A stretch of 13,300 nt of DNA from JBGPBY01 sp041481485 (GCA_041481485.1 JBGPBY010000159.1:1-13300), one strand, 5' to 3'; positions 1 to 7,124 are shown, numbered from the stretch's first letter. Notes: a model not told the origin generated them from the letters alone. Made by a program: numbers and translations.

Positions 1-445
1 GTTTTTCATGGACGGAATCTCCGCTCCATCGGGCGGTATTCCTGTTGAACAAGCGGATTTTCCGGTCCGGATACCACCCGGAATGCCGAATCCAGGCGCC
101 CATGTAGGAGGCGATCCTCGGCATCGAACGGGAAGACGTCTCTCCGGAACCTCGTTTCCATTCCTGGATTTCGTTGGCCAGTTCAATACTCAGCCGTTCG
201 TCGGCATCGAGACTGAGAATCCAGTCATTGCGGACCTGCGCCGCTGCGAAATTCTTCTGACGCGCAAACCCTTCCCAGGCATGAACAATCACACGGGCGC
301 CGCACCGTTCTGCAATCTCGCAAGTCCGATCCGTACTTTCGGAATCGACAACAAGGATCTCATCGCAGCAGGCAAGGCTCGAAATGGCTTCGGCGATGTG
401 GCGTTCCTCGTTGCGAGTGATGATGATGGCGCTGATCGGCGTCAT
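1..445 (-). CDS. Family 2 glycosyltransferase, WaaE/KdtX-like (3' part cut by window edge)
   Basis: A GT-A fold glycosyltransferase, probably adding a sugar from a nucleotide-sugar donor to LPS core or another envelope glycan at the inner face of the membrane. The visible 148 residues begin MTPISAIIITRNEERH, the usual N-terminal strand of family 2 enzymes. Next come ILVVDSESTDRT (residues 30-41) and the metal/donor-binding LSLDADERLS (78-86, with D80 and D82). The stretch YMGAWIRHSGWYPDRKIR (114-131), followed by WSGDSVHEK, is typical of the WaaE/KdtX subgroup of beta-1,4-glucosyltransferases. The reading frame is still open at base 1, so the C-terminal part lies outside. The ATG at 443-445 is preceded by GGGAGG (449-454), which sits rather close to the start. 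The gene diverges from truA with 30 bp between start codons. Donor and acceptor cannot be read from the sequence; other envelope glycans are possible targets. Confidence 0.88.
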   Translation of the reverse strand, partial: MTPISAIIITRNEERHIAEAISSLACCDEILVVDSESTDRTCEIAERCGARVIVHAWEGFARQKNFAAAQVRNDWILSLDADERLSIELANEIQEWKRGSGETSSRSMPRIASYMGAWIRHSGWYPDRKIRLFNRNTARWSGDSVHEK

Positions 446-458
446 GTTCCTCCCGGTA

Positions 459-467
459 TGCTATAAC
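459..467 (+). promoter_or_regulatory. Extended -10 element for truA, possibly giving a leaderless mRNA
   Basis: The bases TGCTATAAC match an extended -10 (TGn followed by TATAAC, 5 of 6 to consensus). No good -35 is visible at the usual distance (GCGTCA at 439-444), which is tolerated with extended -10 promoters. Transcription would begin about 474-476, on or next to the truA ATG at 476. No Shine-Dalgarno sequence is visible before that ATG. Inference from sequence only. Confidence 0.4.
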
Positions 468-489
468 CGAAACCGATGCGGAACCTCAA
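460..489 (-). promoter_or_regulatory. Possible sigma-70 promoter for the glycosyltransferase, sharing its -10 core with truA
   Basis: On the minus strand a -35-like TTGAGG (484-489) lies 18 bp from a -10-like TATAGC (460-465). The -10 uses the same palindromic TATA core as the opposing truA element. A caution: the predicted start point near 453 would fall inside the glycosyltransferase ribosome binding site. This promoter may therefore be weak, or only one of several. Confidence 0.2.
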
Positions 490-1210
490 GCTCACACTGG
501 CCTACGACGGCACAGAATTTCACGGATGGCAATCCCAGCCAGATGCGCGAACGATCCAGGGTGAACTGGAATCCGCGTTCGCCAGGCTATTCAATCATGA
601 AGTCACCGTTCACGGATCGGGACGCACCGATGCAGGGGTTCATGCGTGCGGACAGGTCGCCAACGTACTCACGACACGGACGATGGAAAGGCCCTCTGTT
701 CTAAAGGGAAGCAACGCGCTGCTGCCGCCGGGCATTCGGGTTCTGGACGTTGAAGATGTCGATGAAAAGTTTCATGCGCGGTTTTCGAGCCGCTCGAAGA
801 CTTACGAGTACCACATCTGGCGCCATCACATCGTGAGTCCCTTCCGGTGCCGGTACGTTTATAAATATCCCTACGCCATGGACATTGCCGCGGTAGACCA
901 GGCCGGTGCCGAACTGCTGGGGACTCACGACTTCACGTCATTCTGTGCGGCAAACACACCGATCGAGGATCACGTGCGCACCATATTCGATGTGCATTGG
1001 CGGCGATATTCGGATGAATGGATCTTCAGTATCAAGGGCAGCGGCTTTTTACAACGCATGGTTCGCACCATTGTCGGCACGCTGCTTTATGTTGGACAGG
1101 GAAAGCTTCACGCGAATGTCATTCCTGCCATACTGGAAGCGAAGAACCGGGCGGCTGCCGGACCGTCGGCTCCCGCGGAGGGGCTGCACCTGATACGTGT
1201 CGAATACTGA
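476..1210 (+). CDS. truA: tRNA pseudouridine synthase A
   Basis: Converts uridine to pseudouridine at positions 38-40 in the anticodon stem-loop of tRNAs, in the cytoplasm. The 244-aa length is normal for the family. The N-terminal LTLAYDGTEFHGWQ (7-19) is the conserved first strand. GSGRTDAGVHA (47-57) carries the catalytic aspartate D52. SRSKTYEYHIW and the C-terminal GSGFLQRMVRTIVGTLL are further TruA signatures. The start is fixed because a stop lies four codons upstream in frame (464-466), and there is no ribosome binding site before it. It is the first gene of a rightward series, and uppS follows after 30 bp. truA beside isoprenoid and lipid genes is unremarkable. Identification is secure. 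Confidence 0.97.
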   Translation: MRNLKLTLAYDGTEFHGWQSQPDARTIQGELESAFARLFNHEVTVHGSGRTDAGVHACGQVANVLTTRTMERPSVLKGSNALLPPGIRVLDVEDVDEKFHARFSSRSKTYEYHIWRHHIVSPFRCRYVYKYPYAMDIAAVDQAGAELLGTHDFTSFCAANTPIEDHVRTIFDVHWRRYSDEWIFSIKGSGFLQRMVRTIVGTLLYVGQGKLHANVIPAILEAKNRAAAGPSAPAEGLHLIRVEY

Positions 1211-1240
1211 ATATTGAAGGGATGGTAAGATTTCGGATCG

Positions 1241-2005
1241 ATGTCTGTTAAACGTTCGGAACATTCCGACCTGCTTGGCAAAATCGATATGGCGTCGCTG
1301 CCTGCGCACATTGCCATCATCATGGACGGCAATGGCCGGTGGGCCGGCAAGAGCGGGTTGCCCCGCGTCGCAGGCCATCGCGCCGGAATCCGTGCAGTAC
1401 GCGAAGTCGTGGAGGGTTCGGCCGAACTGGGCATTCCCGTCCTCACACTCTATGCATTCTCAGCGGAGAACTGGAAGCGCCCACGGGCGGAAGTTTCCAC
1501 GCTGATGGCGCTTCTCAAAGAGTATTTGAACAAGGAAATCGAGAGTATTCATCGCAACAACATTCAGTTCCGTACAATCGGGCGAACCGCGGAACTGGAC
1601 CCGTCGGTGCAGCGCGAACTGGAAAAGGGCATTGTCAGGACCGCGTCGAATACGGGCATGATTTTCAATGTGGCATTGAACTACGGCGGAAGGGCCGAGA
1701 TTGTCGATGCGGTCAATCGTATTCTGAAGGATCGAACTGCCGAAGGCACTCCCCTGACGGAATCGGATTTTTCGAAATATCTCTATACTGCCGGACTGCC
1801 CGATCCTGACCTGTTGATTCGTACCAGTGGAGAAATGCGGATCAGCAACTTTCTTCTCTGGCAAATTGCCTACGCAGAAATTTATGTCACCGATGCCCTC
1901 TGGCCGGACTTTGGGAAGAAGGACCTTTACGGGGCGCTCATCGCCTTTCAGAAAAGAGAACGCCGATACGGCGGACTACAGCCTCAGCTGGTTCGAAGTC
2001 TGTAG
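1241..2005 (+). CDS. uppS: Undecaprenyl diphosphate synthase (cis-prenyltransferase)
   Basis: Condenses isopentenyl diphosphate units onto farnesyl diphosphate with cis geometry to make undecaprenyl diphosphate, the lipid carrier for peptidoglycan, O-antigen and other surface glycans. It acts at the cytoplasmic side of the membrane. The 254-aa protein has all the usual motifs: IAIIMDGNGRWA (24-35) with catalytic D29, GHRAG (45-49), LYAFSAENWKRP (70-81), NYGGRAEI (147-154), and DLLIRTSGEMRISNFLLWQ (190-208) with the diphosphate-binding arginines R194 and R200 and S202. The ATG at 1241 has no strong ribosome binding site; M17 (1289) is a second possible start and would still keep every motif. 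The stop is 3 bp before cdsA, so translation is probably coupled. The upstream dxr-dependent MEP pathway supplies its substrate. Confidence 0.97.
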   Translation: MSVKRSEHSDLLGKIDMASLPAHIAIIMDGNGRWAGKSGLPRVAGHRAGIRAVREVVEGSAELGIPVLTLYAFSAENWKRPRAEVSTLMALLKEYLNKEIESIHRNNIQFRTIGRTAELDPSVQRELEKGIVRTASNTGMIFNVALNYGGRAEIVDAVNRILKDRTAEGTPLTESDFSKYLYTAGLPDPDLLIRTSGEMRISNFLLWQIAYAEIYVTDALWPDFGKKDLYGALIAFQKRERRYGGLQPQLVRSL

Positions 2006-2008
2006 CTC

Positions 2009-2770
2009 ATGAAAAGAATCTTCACCGCATTGATTGGTGTACCCGCCGTTATAGCTGTTACGAAATTCTCACCCCACTGGCTTTTTGCGCTGATAGTCGC
2101 TGCCTTTGCCGGTGTCTGCTTCAATGAGCTTATGGCGCTCGGCGCCGCAAAATCCGGACTACGGCCAGGCGCCTGGACGGCTCTGGCTGGCGGGGCAGTG
2201 GCCGCATCGTTTGTTGGAAATGCAGTGTGGGTATTGACAGTGCTGGCCGCGGTATTTGTATTCTGCTTTATCGCGATGATCTTCGACGGACCTCTGGAAA
2301 CGATGCTGCCCGGTTTGAATATGACGGCCATGGGGCTGATCTACTGTGGAGTATTACTGGGCTTCCTAGTGTGGCTGCGCAGCGAAGTTGTTTTGACGCT
2401 CCTGGGAGTGGTGTGGGTTGGAGATTCGGCCGCATTTTTTGGCGGCCGGGCTCTGGGGCGTCATAAGCTTGCCCCTGAAATCAGCCCGAATAAGACAGTG
2501 GAAGGATCTATTGCAGGATTGATCGGAAGCATTGCTGCCGGTATCGCTCTGGGGACATGGCTTCTTGGATTATCCGCCGCTTTTATGGCCGCAATCTCGC
2601 TCGCCGCTGGAATTGCCGGGCAGATTGGCGATCTTTCCGAGTCTGCGTTGAAACGGAGCGCGGGAGTCAAGGATTCCTCGACACTTCTGCCCGGGCATGG
2701 TGGAATGCTGGATCGTCTGGATAGTCTGATGTTTGCCGCTCCGGTTTTTTATTGGTTTTTCCGAACATGA
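2009..2770 (+). CDS. cdsA: Phosphatidate cytidylyltransferase (CDP-diacylglycerol synthase)
   Basis: Makes CDP-diacylglycerol from phosphatidic acid and CTP, the branch-point precursor of bacterial phospholipids, in the inner membrane. The 253-aa protein is almost wholly hydrophobic with repeated membrane spans, starting at about residues 9-35 and 60-90. It carries GDSAAFFGGRALGRHK (138-153) and SPNKTVEGS (159-167). It also has the family signature at 212-238: SALKRS, then VKDSS with K221 and D222, then PGHGG with H230, then MLDRLD with D235, R236 and D238. The length is slightly below the common 265-285. It starts 3 bp after uppS, and its TGA overlaps the dxr ATG by 4 bp (ATGA at 2767-2770). 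Secure. Confidence 0.97.
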   Translation: MKRIFTALIGVPAVIAVTKFSPHWLFALIVAAFAGVCFNELMALGAAKSGLRPGAWTALAGGAVAASFVGNAVWVLTVLAAVFVFCFIAMIFDGPLETMLPGLNMTAMGLIYCGVLLGFLVWLRSEVVLTLLGVVWVGDSAAFFGGRALGRHKLAPEISPNKTVEGSIAGLIGSIAAGIALGTWLLGLSAAFMAAISLAAGIAGQIGDLSESALKRSAGVKDSSTLLPGHGGMLDRLDSLMFAAPVFYWFFRT

Positions 2771-3939
2771 CGCAACTCACCATTGTGGGCTCAACGGGCT
2801 CGATTGGACGCAATACCCTGAAAGTTGTCGAGCATCTGCCGAATCGCTTTCAGGTGTTTGCACTTTCCGCCCACTCCGCAACAGCATTACTTGCCGAGCA
2901 AGTCGCAGCATTTCATCCGCGTGTGGTTGCCCTTTCAGACGAGTCGCGTATTGATGAATTCGAAGCGCAGTGCAGAGAACGCGGCGTAACGATTCCGGAA
3001 ATTGTACTGGGTGAAAGCGGGCTTCGGGAGATTGCCTCCGCATCCGAGGTGGAAACTGTCGTTTCGGCAGCGGTGGGAGCTGCCGGACTCGTGCCGACAT
3101 ACGCTGCGGTCCGCTCCGGAAAAAGAGTGGCGCTTGCCAACAAGGAAGCAATGGTACTCGCAGGGGAGCTGCTCAGCCGTACTGCGGAACAAACAGGCGC
3201 GCGCATTATTCCAGTCGACAGTGAGCACAGCGCTCTGGATCAATGCCTGAGATCTGGTCAGAAAAGGGAAGTGCAACGGCTTATCCTGACCGCTTCCGGC
3301 GGCCCATTTCGCAACACGCCGGCCGACCGGTTGCATCATGTGACTCCGGATGAGGCTCTGAATCATCCCACGTGGAAAATGGGAAGACGCATCACGATCG
3401 ACTCCGCGACGCTGATGAACAAAGGCCTGGAAGTGATCGAAGCACGCTGGCTTTTTGACATTGCTCCAGAACGCGTCGACATTATGGTGCATCCGCAATC
3501 GATCGTTCACTCGATGGTGGAATTTACCGACGGTTCGACCATTGCCCAACTTGGCACGGCGGACATGCGGCAACCGATCCAATATGCACTGACCTGGCCC
3601 GACCGGCTGGAATCCTGCGTTCCTCGCCTGGATTGGAATGATGTAAGTAGGCTGGATTTCATGGCGCCGGATACGGAAAAATTCCCCTGCGTGGAACTCG
3701 CATACCGTGCGATTCAGCTCGGTGGCCTGGCTCCCACCCATTTGAATGCCGCCGACGAGATTGGAGTTGCAGCTTTCCTCAACCGCGAGATTCCTTTTAC
3801 GGGAATTCCACGTCTAATTGAGTCGGTCCTGGAATCGGGGAAATCTTCTGCGAAGGCGGATTCTATTGAATCGATTCTTGAGGCCGATGCCTGGGCGCGT
3901 AAAGCGGCGCGGGATTTGCTGCAGCAGTACGTAGGCTGA
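2767..3939 (+). CDS. dxr: 1-deoxy-D-xylulose 5-phosphate reductoisomerase
   Basis: Rearranges and reduces 1-deoxy-D-xylulose 5-phosphate to 2-C-methyl-D-erythritol 4-phosphate using NADPH and a divalent metal. It is the committed step of the MEP isoprenoid pathway and the target of fosmidomycin. The ATG at 2767 gives MTQLTIVGSTGSIGRNTL, the usual N-terminal NADPH-binding motif, in 390 aa. A TTG at 2752 would add five residues but has no support. ANKEAMVLAG follows. Metal ligands D151 and E153 lie in VDSEHSALDQ, and E222 in MNKGLEVIEA. SGGPF, HPTWKMGRR and HPQSIVHSMVEF are all intact. The 4-bp overlap with cdsA suggests coupled translation. It supplies isoprenoid precursors for uppS in the same cluster. 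Confidence 0.98.
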   Translation: MTQLTIVGSTGSIGRNTLKVVEHLPNRFQVFALSAHSATALLAEQVAAFHPRVVALSDESRIDEFEAQCRERGVTIPEIVLGESGLREIASASEVETVVSAAVGAAGLVPTYAAVRSGKRVALANKEAMVLAGELLSRTAEQTGARIIPVDSEHSALDQCLRSGQKREVQRLILTASGGPFRNTPADRLHHVTPDEALNHPTWKMGRRITIDSATLMNKGLEVIEARWLFDIAPERVDIMVHPQSIVHSMVEFTDGSTIAQLGTADMRQPIQYALTWPDRLESCVPRLDWNDVSRLDFMAPDTEKFPCVELAYRAIQLGGLAPTHLNAADEIGVAAFLNREIPFTGIPRLIESVLESGKSSAKADSIESILEADAWARKAARDLLQQYVG

Positions 3940-3958
3940 CAGAAAAATATTTCGGTGC

Positions 3959-3985
3959 TTGTCCCCATTTCATTCCAGTTAGAAT
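3959..3985 (+). promoter_or_regulatory. Weak candidate promoter ahead of rseP
   Basis: The 58-bp gap between dxr and rseP is the largest inside the housekeeping cluster. It holds TTGTCC (3959-3964) and TAGAAT (3980-3985), separated by 15 bp, shorter than the ideal 17. AAGG (3992-3995) lies only 2 bp before the rseP ATG, a poorly spaced ribosome binding site. An internal start of transcription for rseP-fur is possible but unproven. Confidence 0.25.
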
Positions 3986-3997
3986 AGAAATAAGGTT

Positions 3998-5326
3998 ATG
4001 GGTATTCTTTCTAGTTTCCTTCCTGCAGCCATTGTGCTCGGCATCATTATTATTCTGCACGAACTGGGGCATTTCCTCGTTGCACGCTATTTCAAGATCC
4101 GTATTGAAACGTTTTCAGTTGGTTTTGGTCCGCGATTGATCGGTTTTCGACGCGGCGATACCGATTACCGGATCAGCGCGCTGCCATTGGGCGGATATGT
4201 GAAGATGGCAGGCGATACGCCTTCGGAAAACCTGACTGGTGCGCCGGATGAGTTTCTTTCCAAACCCAAGTGGCAGCGCTTTCTGGTCGCTGCAGCCGGG
4301 CCGCTGATGAATGTCATCCTCGCAGTGGTGCTGCTGACCGGACTGTACATGTATGGGCTCAGGGTTCCGGAGTATCTGGTGTCGCAGGCCCGAGTGGGAG
4401 TGGTGGAGCCTGGATCGCCGGCAGCTCTCGCAGGTGTTCGAGAAGGCGACCTGCTGGCCTCTCTTGATGGGACGGAAAAACCCAACTGGCAGGACGTCGA
4501 AAACCAGGTTGTGATTAATGCCGGAAAAATACTTCCGTTGATTCTGGAACGGAACGGGCAACGAATCGACACCTCGATTTCGCCGATCAAGAAAGCTCCT
4601 TCGGAGTTTGGCTATGTGGGAATGGGGCCATACATTCCCGTCGTCGTGAAAGGCGTTAATGAACCGACAGCCGAAAAAGCAGGTTTGATGCCCGGCGATG
4701 AAATCACAATCGTCAATGGGATTAATCTGAAAGAGTCGAGTCAGTCGATTCAGTCCATTCTTCAGAAAGTGGAGACACCGGATTTTCCAATTACGGTTGT
4801 TCGCAACGGACAGCCCCACGAACTGCGAGTAACTCCTGTGGTGCGGGAGGGAAAAAAGCTCATTGGAATCGATCTCGTTCGCGAGCCCGGACCGACCGTG
4901 ATGGTTCAATACGGATTTAGCGAGTCTCTTTCCAAATCCATCAGTAAGAACGCTGAATACGGGAAAACGATTCTTACTATCATTGGCATGCTGTTCAAAC
5001 GCGAGGCATCGCTGAAACAGCTCGACGGACCGATTGGAATCATGCGCGCGTCGGGACAGGCATTGAACGAAGGTATTCCAACGCTCATCAACCTCATGGC
5101 GTTGATCAGCCTGAACCTGGGTCTCCTCAATATTCTTCCGATTCCGGTTCTCGACGGTGGATTGATGCTGATGCTTATCGTCGAGTCTCTGATGGGCCGC
5201 GACTTGAGCCTCAAGCTCAAGGAGAGAATTGTTCAGGTGAGCGTGGTCGCACTTCTGATGCTGACAGTACTTGTTCTCTATAACGACGTCATCAAACTGC
5301 TGCCCACCAATCAATCCGCTCCGTGA
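3998..5326 (+). CDS. rseP: Site-2-type intramembrane zinc metalloprotease with two PDZ domains
   Basis: An inner-membrane protease that cuts transmembrane substrates such as anti-sigma factors or signal-peptide remnants, so it links envelope state to transcription. In 442 aa the order is as follows. TM1 contains the zinc-binding HELGH (H21, E22, H25). RISALPLGGYVKMAGD lies at 58-73. TM2 spans about 94-120, with AAAGPLMNVILA. Two PDZ domains lie at about 130-195 (GSPAALAGVREGD) and 213-280 (PTAEKAGLMPGDEI). TM3 leads to NILPIPVLDGG, where D386 is the third zinc ligand. A last TM lies at about 414-432. This matches E. coli RseP in layout. Its GTGA overlap with the fur-family gene suggests coupling. 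No anti-sigma or sigma gene is in the window, so the substrate is unknown. Confidence 0.96.
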   Translation: MGILSSFLPAAIVLGIIIILHELGHFLVARYFKIRIETFSVGFGPRLIGFRRGDTDYRISALPLGGYVKMAGDTPSENLTGAPDEFLSKPKWQRFLVAAAGPLMNVILAVVLLTGLYMYGLRVPEYLVSQARVGVVEPGSPAALAGVREGDLLASLDGTEKPNWQDVENQVVINAGKILPLILERNGQRIDTSISPIKKAPSEFGYVGMGPYIPVVVKGVNEPTAEKAGLMPGDEITIVNGINLKESSQSIQSILQKVETPDFPITVVRNGQPHELRVTPVVREGKKLIGIDLVREPGPTVMVQYGFSESLSKSISKNAEYGKTILTIIGMLFKREASLKQLDGPIGIMRASGQALNEGIPTLINLMALISLNLGLLNILPIPVLDGGLMLMLIVESLMGRDLSLKLKERIVQVSVVALLMLTVLVLYNDVIKLLPTNQSAP

Positions 5327-5772
5327 AGGTTCTGACTCCGGAAATGCAGGTATTCGTCGATTACCTGCAGAAGAACAAGCTCAAGCTGACTCCCCACCGC
5401 GAACTGATTTTTGAAACTTTTCTGGGAAACGAAGGGCACCGGAGTGTGGAGGATATCTATCACACGGTTAAAGCCATCGATCCCCGTATCGGCTACACGA
5501 CGGTCTATCGGACGATGAAGATTCTTTTGAGTTGTGGACTGGCCCGGGAAATCGAACTGGCCGATGGTATCACTCGTTACGAACATCTTTTCAACCACGA
5601 ACATCACGATCACATGATCTGCATGGAATGCGGAGAATCGATTGAATTTTACAATCCCGAAATCGAAGCTCTGCAGGACGCAGCATCGGAACAACTGGGA
5701 TTCAAAGTCATGGATCACAAACTGCAGATATACGGCGTCTGTGGCGACTGCCGGCGAAGTATGACGGAGTGA
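5323..5772 (+). CDS. Fur-family metal-responsive transcriptional regulator
   Basis: A dimeric DNA-binding regulator that uses bound metal as co-repressor; family members sense iron (Fur), zinc (Zur) or peroxide (PerR). The 149-aa protein has a winged-helix N-terminal half with the recognition helix IGYTTVYRTMKIL (56-68). The C-terminal half is a metal-binding and dimer domain with NHEHHDHMICMECG (91-104). Two CxxC pairs, C100/C103 and C140/C143, form the usual structural zinc site. IEFYNPEIE after the first pair looks more Fur-like than PerR- or Zur-like, but subtype calls from motif alone are unsafe. The GTG at 5323 overlaps the rseP stop by 4 bp. The ATG at 5344 (M8) is an alternative. Its target operators are not identifiable here. 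Placement at the end of an envelope-lipid operon is notable. Confidence 0.92.
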   Translation: MKVLTPEMQVFVDYLQKNKLKLTPHRELIFETFLGNEGHRSVEDIYHTVKAIDPRIGYTTVYRTMKILLSCGLAREIELADGITRYEHLFNHEHHDHMICMECGESIEFYNPEIEALQDAASEQLGFKVMDHKLQIYGVCGDCRRSMTE

Positions 5773-5779
5773 ACATTCG

Positions 5780-5805
5780 TGTTTGTCATCTCTTCATGAC
5801 AAACA
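5780..5805 (+). terminator. Stem-loop after the fur-family gene, possible terminator
   Basis: The arms TGTTTGTCAT (5780-5789) and ATGACAAACA (5796-5805) are perfect 10-bp complements around a 6-base loop, starting 8 bp past the stop codon. The position suits a terminator of the truA-fur run. No T-tract follows and the stem is AT-rich, so it is not a textbook intrinsic terminator. It may instead be an mRNA-stabilising hairpin or a protein-binding dyad. Confidence 0.4.
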
Positions 5806-5823
5806 ATGAGGATTGTCCACTAT

Positions 5824-5835
5824 CGAACGCGTTCG
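5824..5835. promoter_or_regulatory. 12-bp perfect palindrome upstream of the repeat protein gene
   Basis: CGAACGCGTTCG is a perfect palindrome 43 bp before the GTG start at 5879, where an operator would be expected. It does not resemble a Fur or PerR box. I see no convincing -35/-10 pair nearby, so the function is open; chance is not excluded. Confidence 0.25.
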
Positions 5836-5865
5836 CACGTCGCAAAGGATAACTTCCCCTACATT

Positions 5866-5870
5866 GGAGG
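5866..5870 (+). promoter_or_regulatory. Ribosome binding site fixing the GTG start at 5879
   Basis: GGAGG lies 8 bp before the GTG at 5879. It supports that non-ATG start, which also gives a plausible signal peptide. Confidence 0.7.
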
Positions 5871-5878
5871 TGTGAGCT

Positions 5879-7006
5879 GTGGCTCGGATTCTGACCTTAT
5901 TTGTGATTACGCTCGCCTTCTATGCGCAAGCCCCTTTGACTATTGAAGGCGTGGTGCGAGACTCCACCACCGGCGTGCCGATGGAGGGTGTGACGATCTA
6001 CCTTTCACAAGGTCGCATCGACAGTGTCTTTGCTATGAGCGATTCGCAAGGGAAGTTCACTCTGGAGACGAAAGAGACCGGACGCCTCCGTGTGTATCCC
6101 TCAAAGAATGGATACATCTATGCGCGCCCGGGCCAGAAACGCGCTCCTGCCCGGCCTGGCGTGTGGGTGCAGTTGTCCGTTGGCGACCATGTCAAAGGCC
6201 TGGAATTGAGTATGGCGAAGTCCGCCGTGATCAGCGGGCGCATTTTGGATGCTAACGGCAACCCAATCGCTGGAACTGCCGGTAACGTTGGATTGATGCG
6301 CTATACGTATCGGGATGATGGCAACCGCGAACTTGGCTGGGTGCCTGGAATCGTATTTCCCGGTGCTGCTGGCTCTTTCGTGCGCATGAACGATCGGGGA
6401 GAGTTTCGGTTGTACGAAGTGTTGAAGCCCGTAGCCAGGGTCAGCGGCAGTGTGCTGATCGAAGACGAAACGGGCCATCGCTTGCCCGCGCCACGGACGA
6501 TACCCTGCAGAATTCGTTCACGTTATGGGTCGGAGAACTGTGTGGGCTCGCAGGTCGTTCCGGGCCTTCATCAATTCGATCTCCAGGGACTACCTCCGGA
6601 TATGTATCTGCAGTCTGCGAAGATCGGTGATCGCGATGTCTTAGCCGGAGAATTGAACATCACGAGCGATACCACGCTCGACATCGTACTGGCTACTCCG
6701 GGCGCTATCCTGGATGGAATCGTTCGAACCGCAGACGGAAATGTACTCGCGGATTCCGCTGTCGTGTTGGTTCCCGAATCACCTTACGACAAGGTTCTGG
6801 CGCGTTATCGAAGCGTGATCACCGATTCGAATGGTAAATACGAAATACATGGAGTCGCGCCCGGATCGTACAAGCTCTATGCGTGGCCGGAGCTCGAGGG
6901 CTTTGCATATCGTAATGCGGAGTTCATGAAGGAGTTTGAAGGCCGCGGCAAAATTATTCGCATCGAAAAGAAAGACCATGTTTCCGTGGATCTGACCGCT
7001 CTTTGA
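5879..7006 (+). CDS. Secreted carboxypeptidase-regulatory-like repeat protein
   Basis: A 375-aa protein starting at GTG, with a signal peptide (about residues 1-18, MARILTLFVITLAFYAQA). It contains Ig-like beta-sandwich repeats of the CarboxypepD_reg type. The first repeat (about 20-75) has GVVRDSTTGVPMEGVTI and SDSQGKFTLE. The second (about 115-185) has ISGRILDANGNPIAG and NDRGEFRLY. The third (about 275-340) has LDGIVRTADGNVLADSAVV and TDSNGKYEIHGVAPGSYKLYAW. Such repeats are abundant in Acidobacteria, alone or at the front of TonB-dependent receptors, and act as extracytoplasmic structural or binding modules; no catalytic residues are present. Between repeats 2 and 3 the text runs LYEVLKPVARVSGSVLIED, where the usual GxYxVxA ending of repeat 2 is missing. 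This may be a small ancestral deletion. The substrate is unknown. Confidence 0.85.
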   Translation: MARILTLFVITLAFYAQAPLTIEGVVRDSTTGVPMEGVTIYLSQGRIDSVFAMSDSQGKFTLETKETGRLRVYPSKNGYIYARPGQKRAPARPGVWVQLSVGDHVKGLELSMAKSAVISGRILDANGNPIAGTAGNVGLMRYTYRDDGNRELGWVPGIVFPGAAGSFVRMNDRGEFRLYEVLKPVARVSGSVLIEDETGHRLPAPRTIPCRIRSRYGSENCVGSQVVPGLHQFDLQGLPPDMYLQSAKIGDRDVLAGELNITSDTTLDIVLATPGAILDGIVRTADGNVLADSAVVLVPESPYDKVLARYRSVITDSNGKYEIHGVAPGSYKLYAWPELEGFAYRNAEFMKEFEGRGKIIRIEKKDHVSVDLTAL

Positions 7007-7026
7007 GAGAACCTTTCTCCTCATTG

Positions 7027-7044
7027 ATTGAATCTTCAATATTG
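7027..7044. promoter_or_regulatory. Overlapping dyads abutting the -35 of the downstream promoter
   Basis: ATTGAATCTTCAAT (7027-7040) has 6-bp perfect half-sites around TC. CAATATTG (7037-7044) is an 8-bp palindrome that runs into the -35 hexamer at 7042. This arrangement would suit a repressor or activator site. The sequence is AT-rich, so chance is possible. Confidence 0.3.
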
Positions 7045-7070
7045 ACACGACGCTACGATTTCTTCATGAT
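7042..7070 (+). promoter_or_regulatory. Sigma-70-type promoter for the two small membrane protein genes
   Basis: A perfect -35, TTGACA (7042-7047), is followed after exactly 17 bp by CATGAT (7065-7070), 4 of 6 to the -10 consensus. It lies 54 bp before the GTG at 7125 and is the best promoter visible in the window. It would transcribe 7125-8218 separately from the repeat protein gene. Confidence 0.6.
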
Positions 7071-7124
7071 CTGAGAATAAATGCCGAATCCTGGGGATCT
7101 GCCCAAACTACAAGGCGGCAACGC

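Noticed and set aside
8..466. Plus-strand open frame of 152 codons
   Set aside because: It lies opposite the clear glycosyltransferase coding sequence, and its translation matches no family.
2752..2766. Upstream TTG start for dxr
   Set aside because: The ATG at 2767 matches the family N-terminus and makes a standard ATGA overlap with cdsA.
2935..3741. Minus-strand open frame of 268 codons opposite dxr
   Set aside because: An antisense shadow of an intact dxr; no recognisable domain.
4115..5314. Minus-strand open frame of 399 codons opposite rseP
   Set aside because: The length is striking, but the translation is rich in His, Gln, Asn and Arg, as expected from an antisense shadow. The plus strand encodes an intact RseP with every motif.
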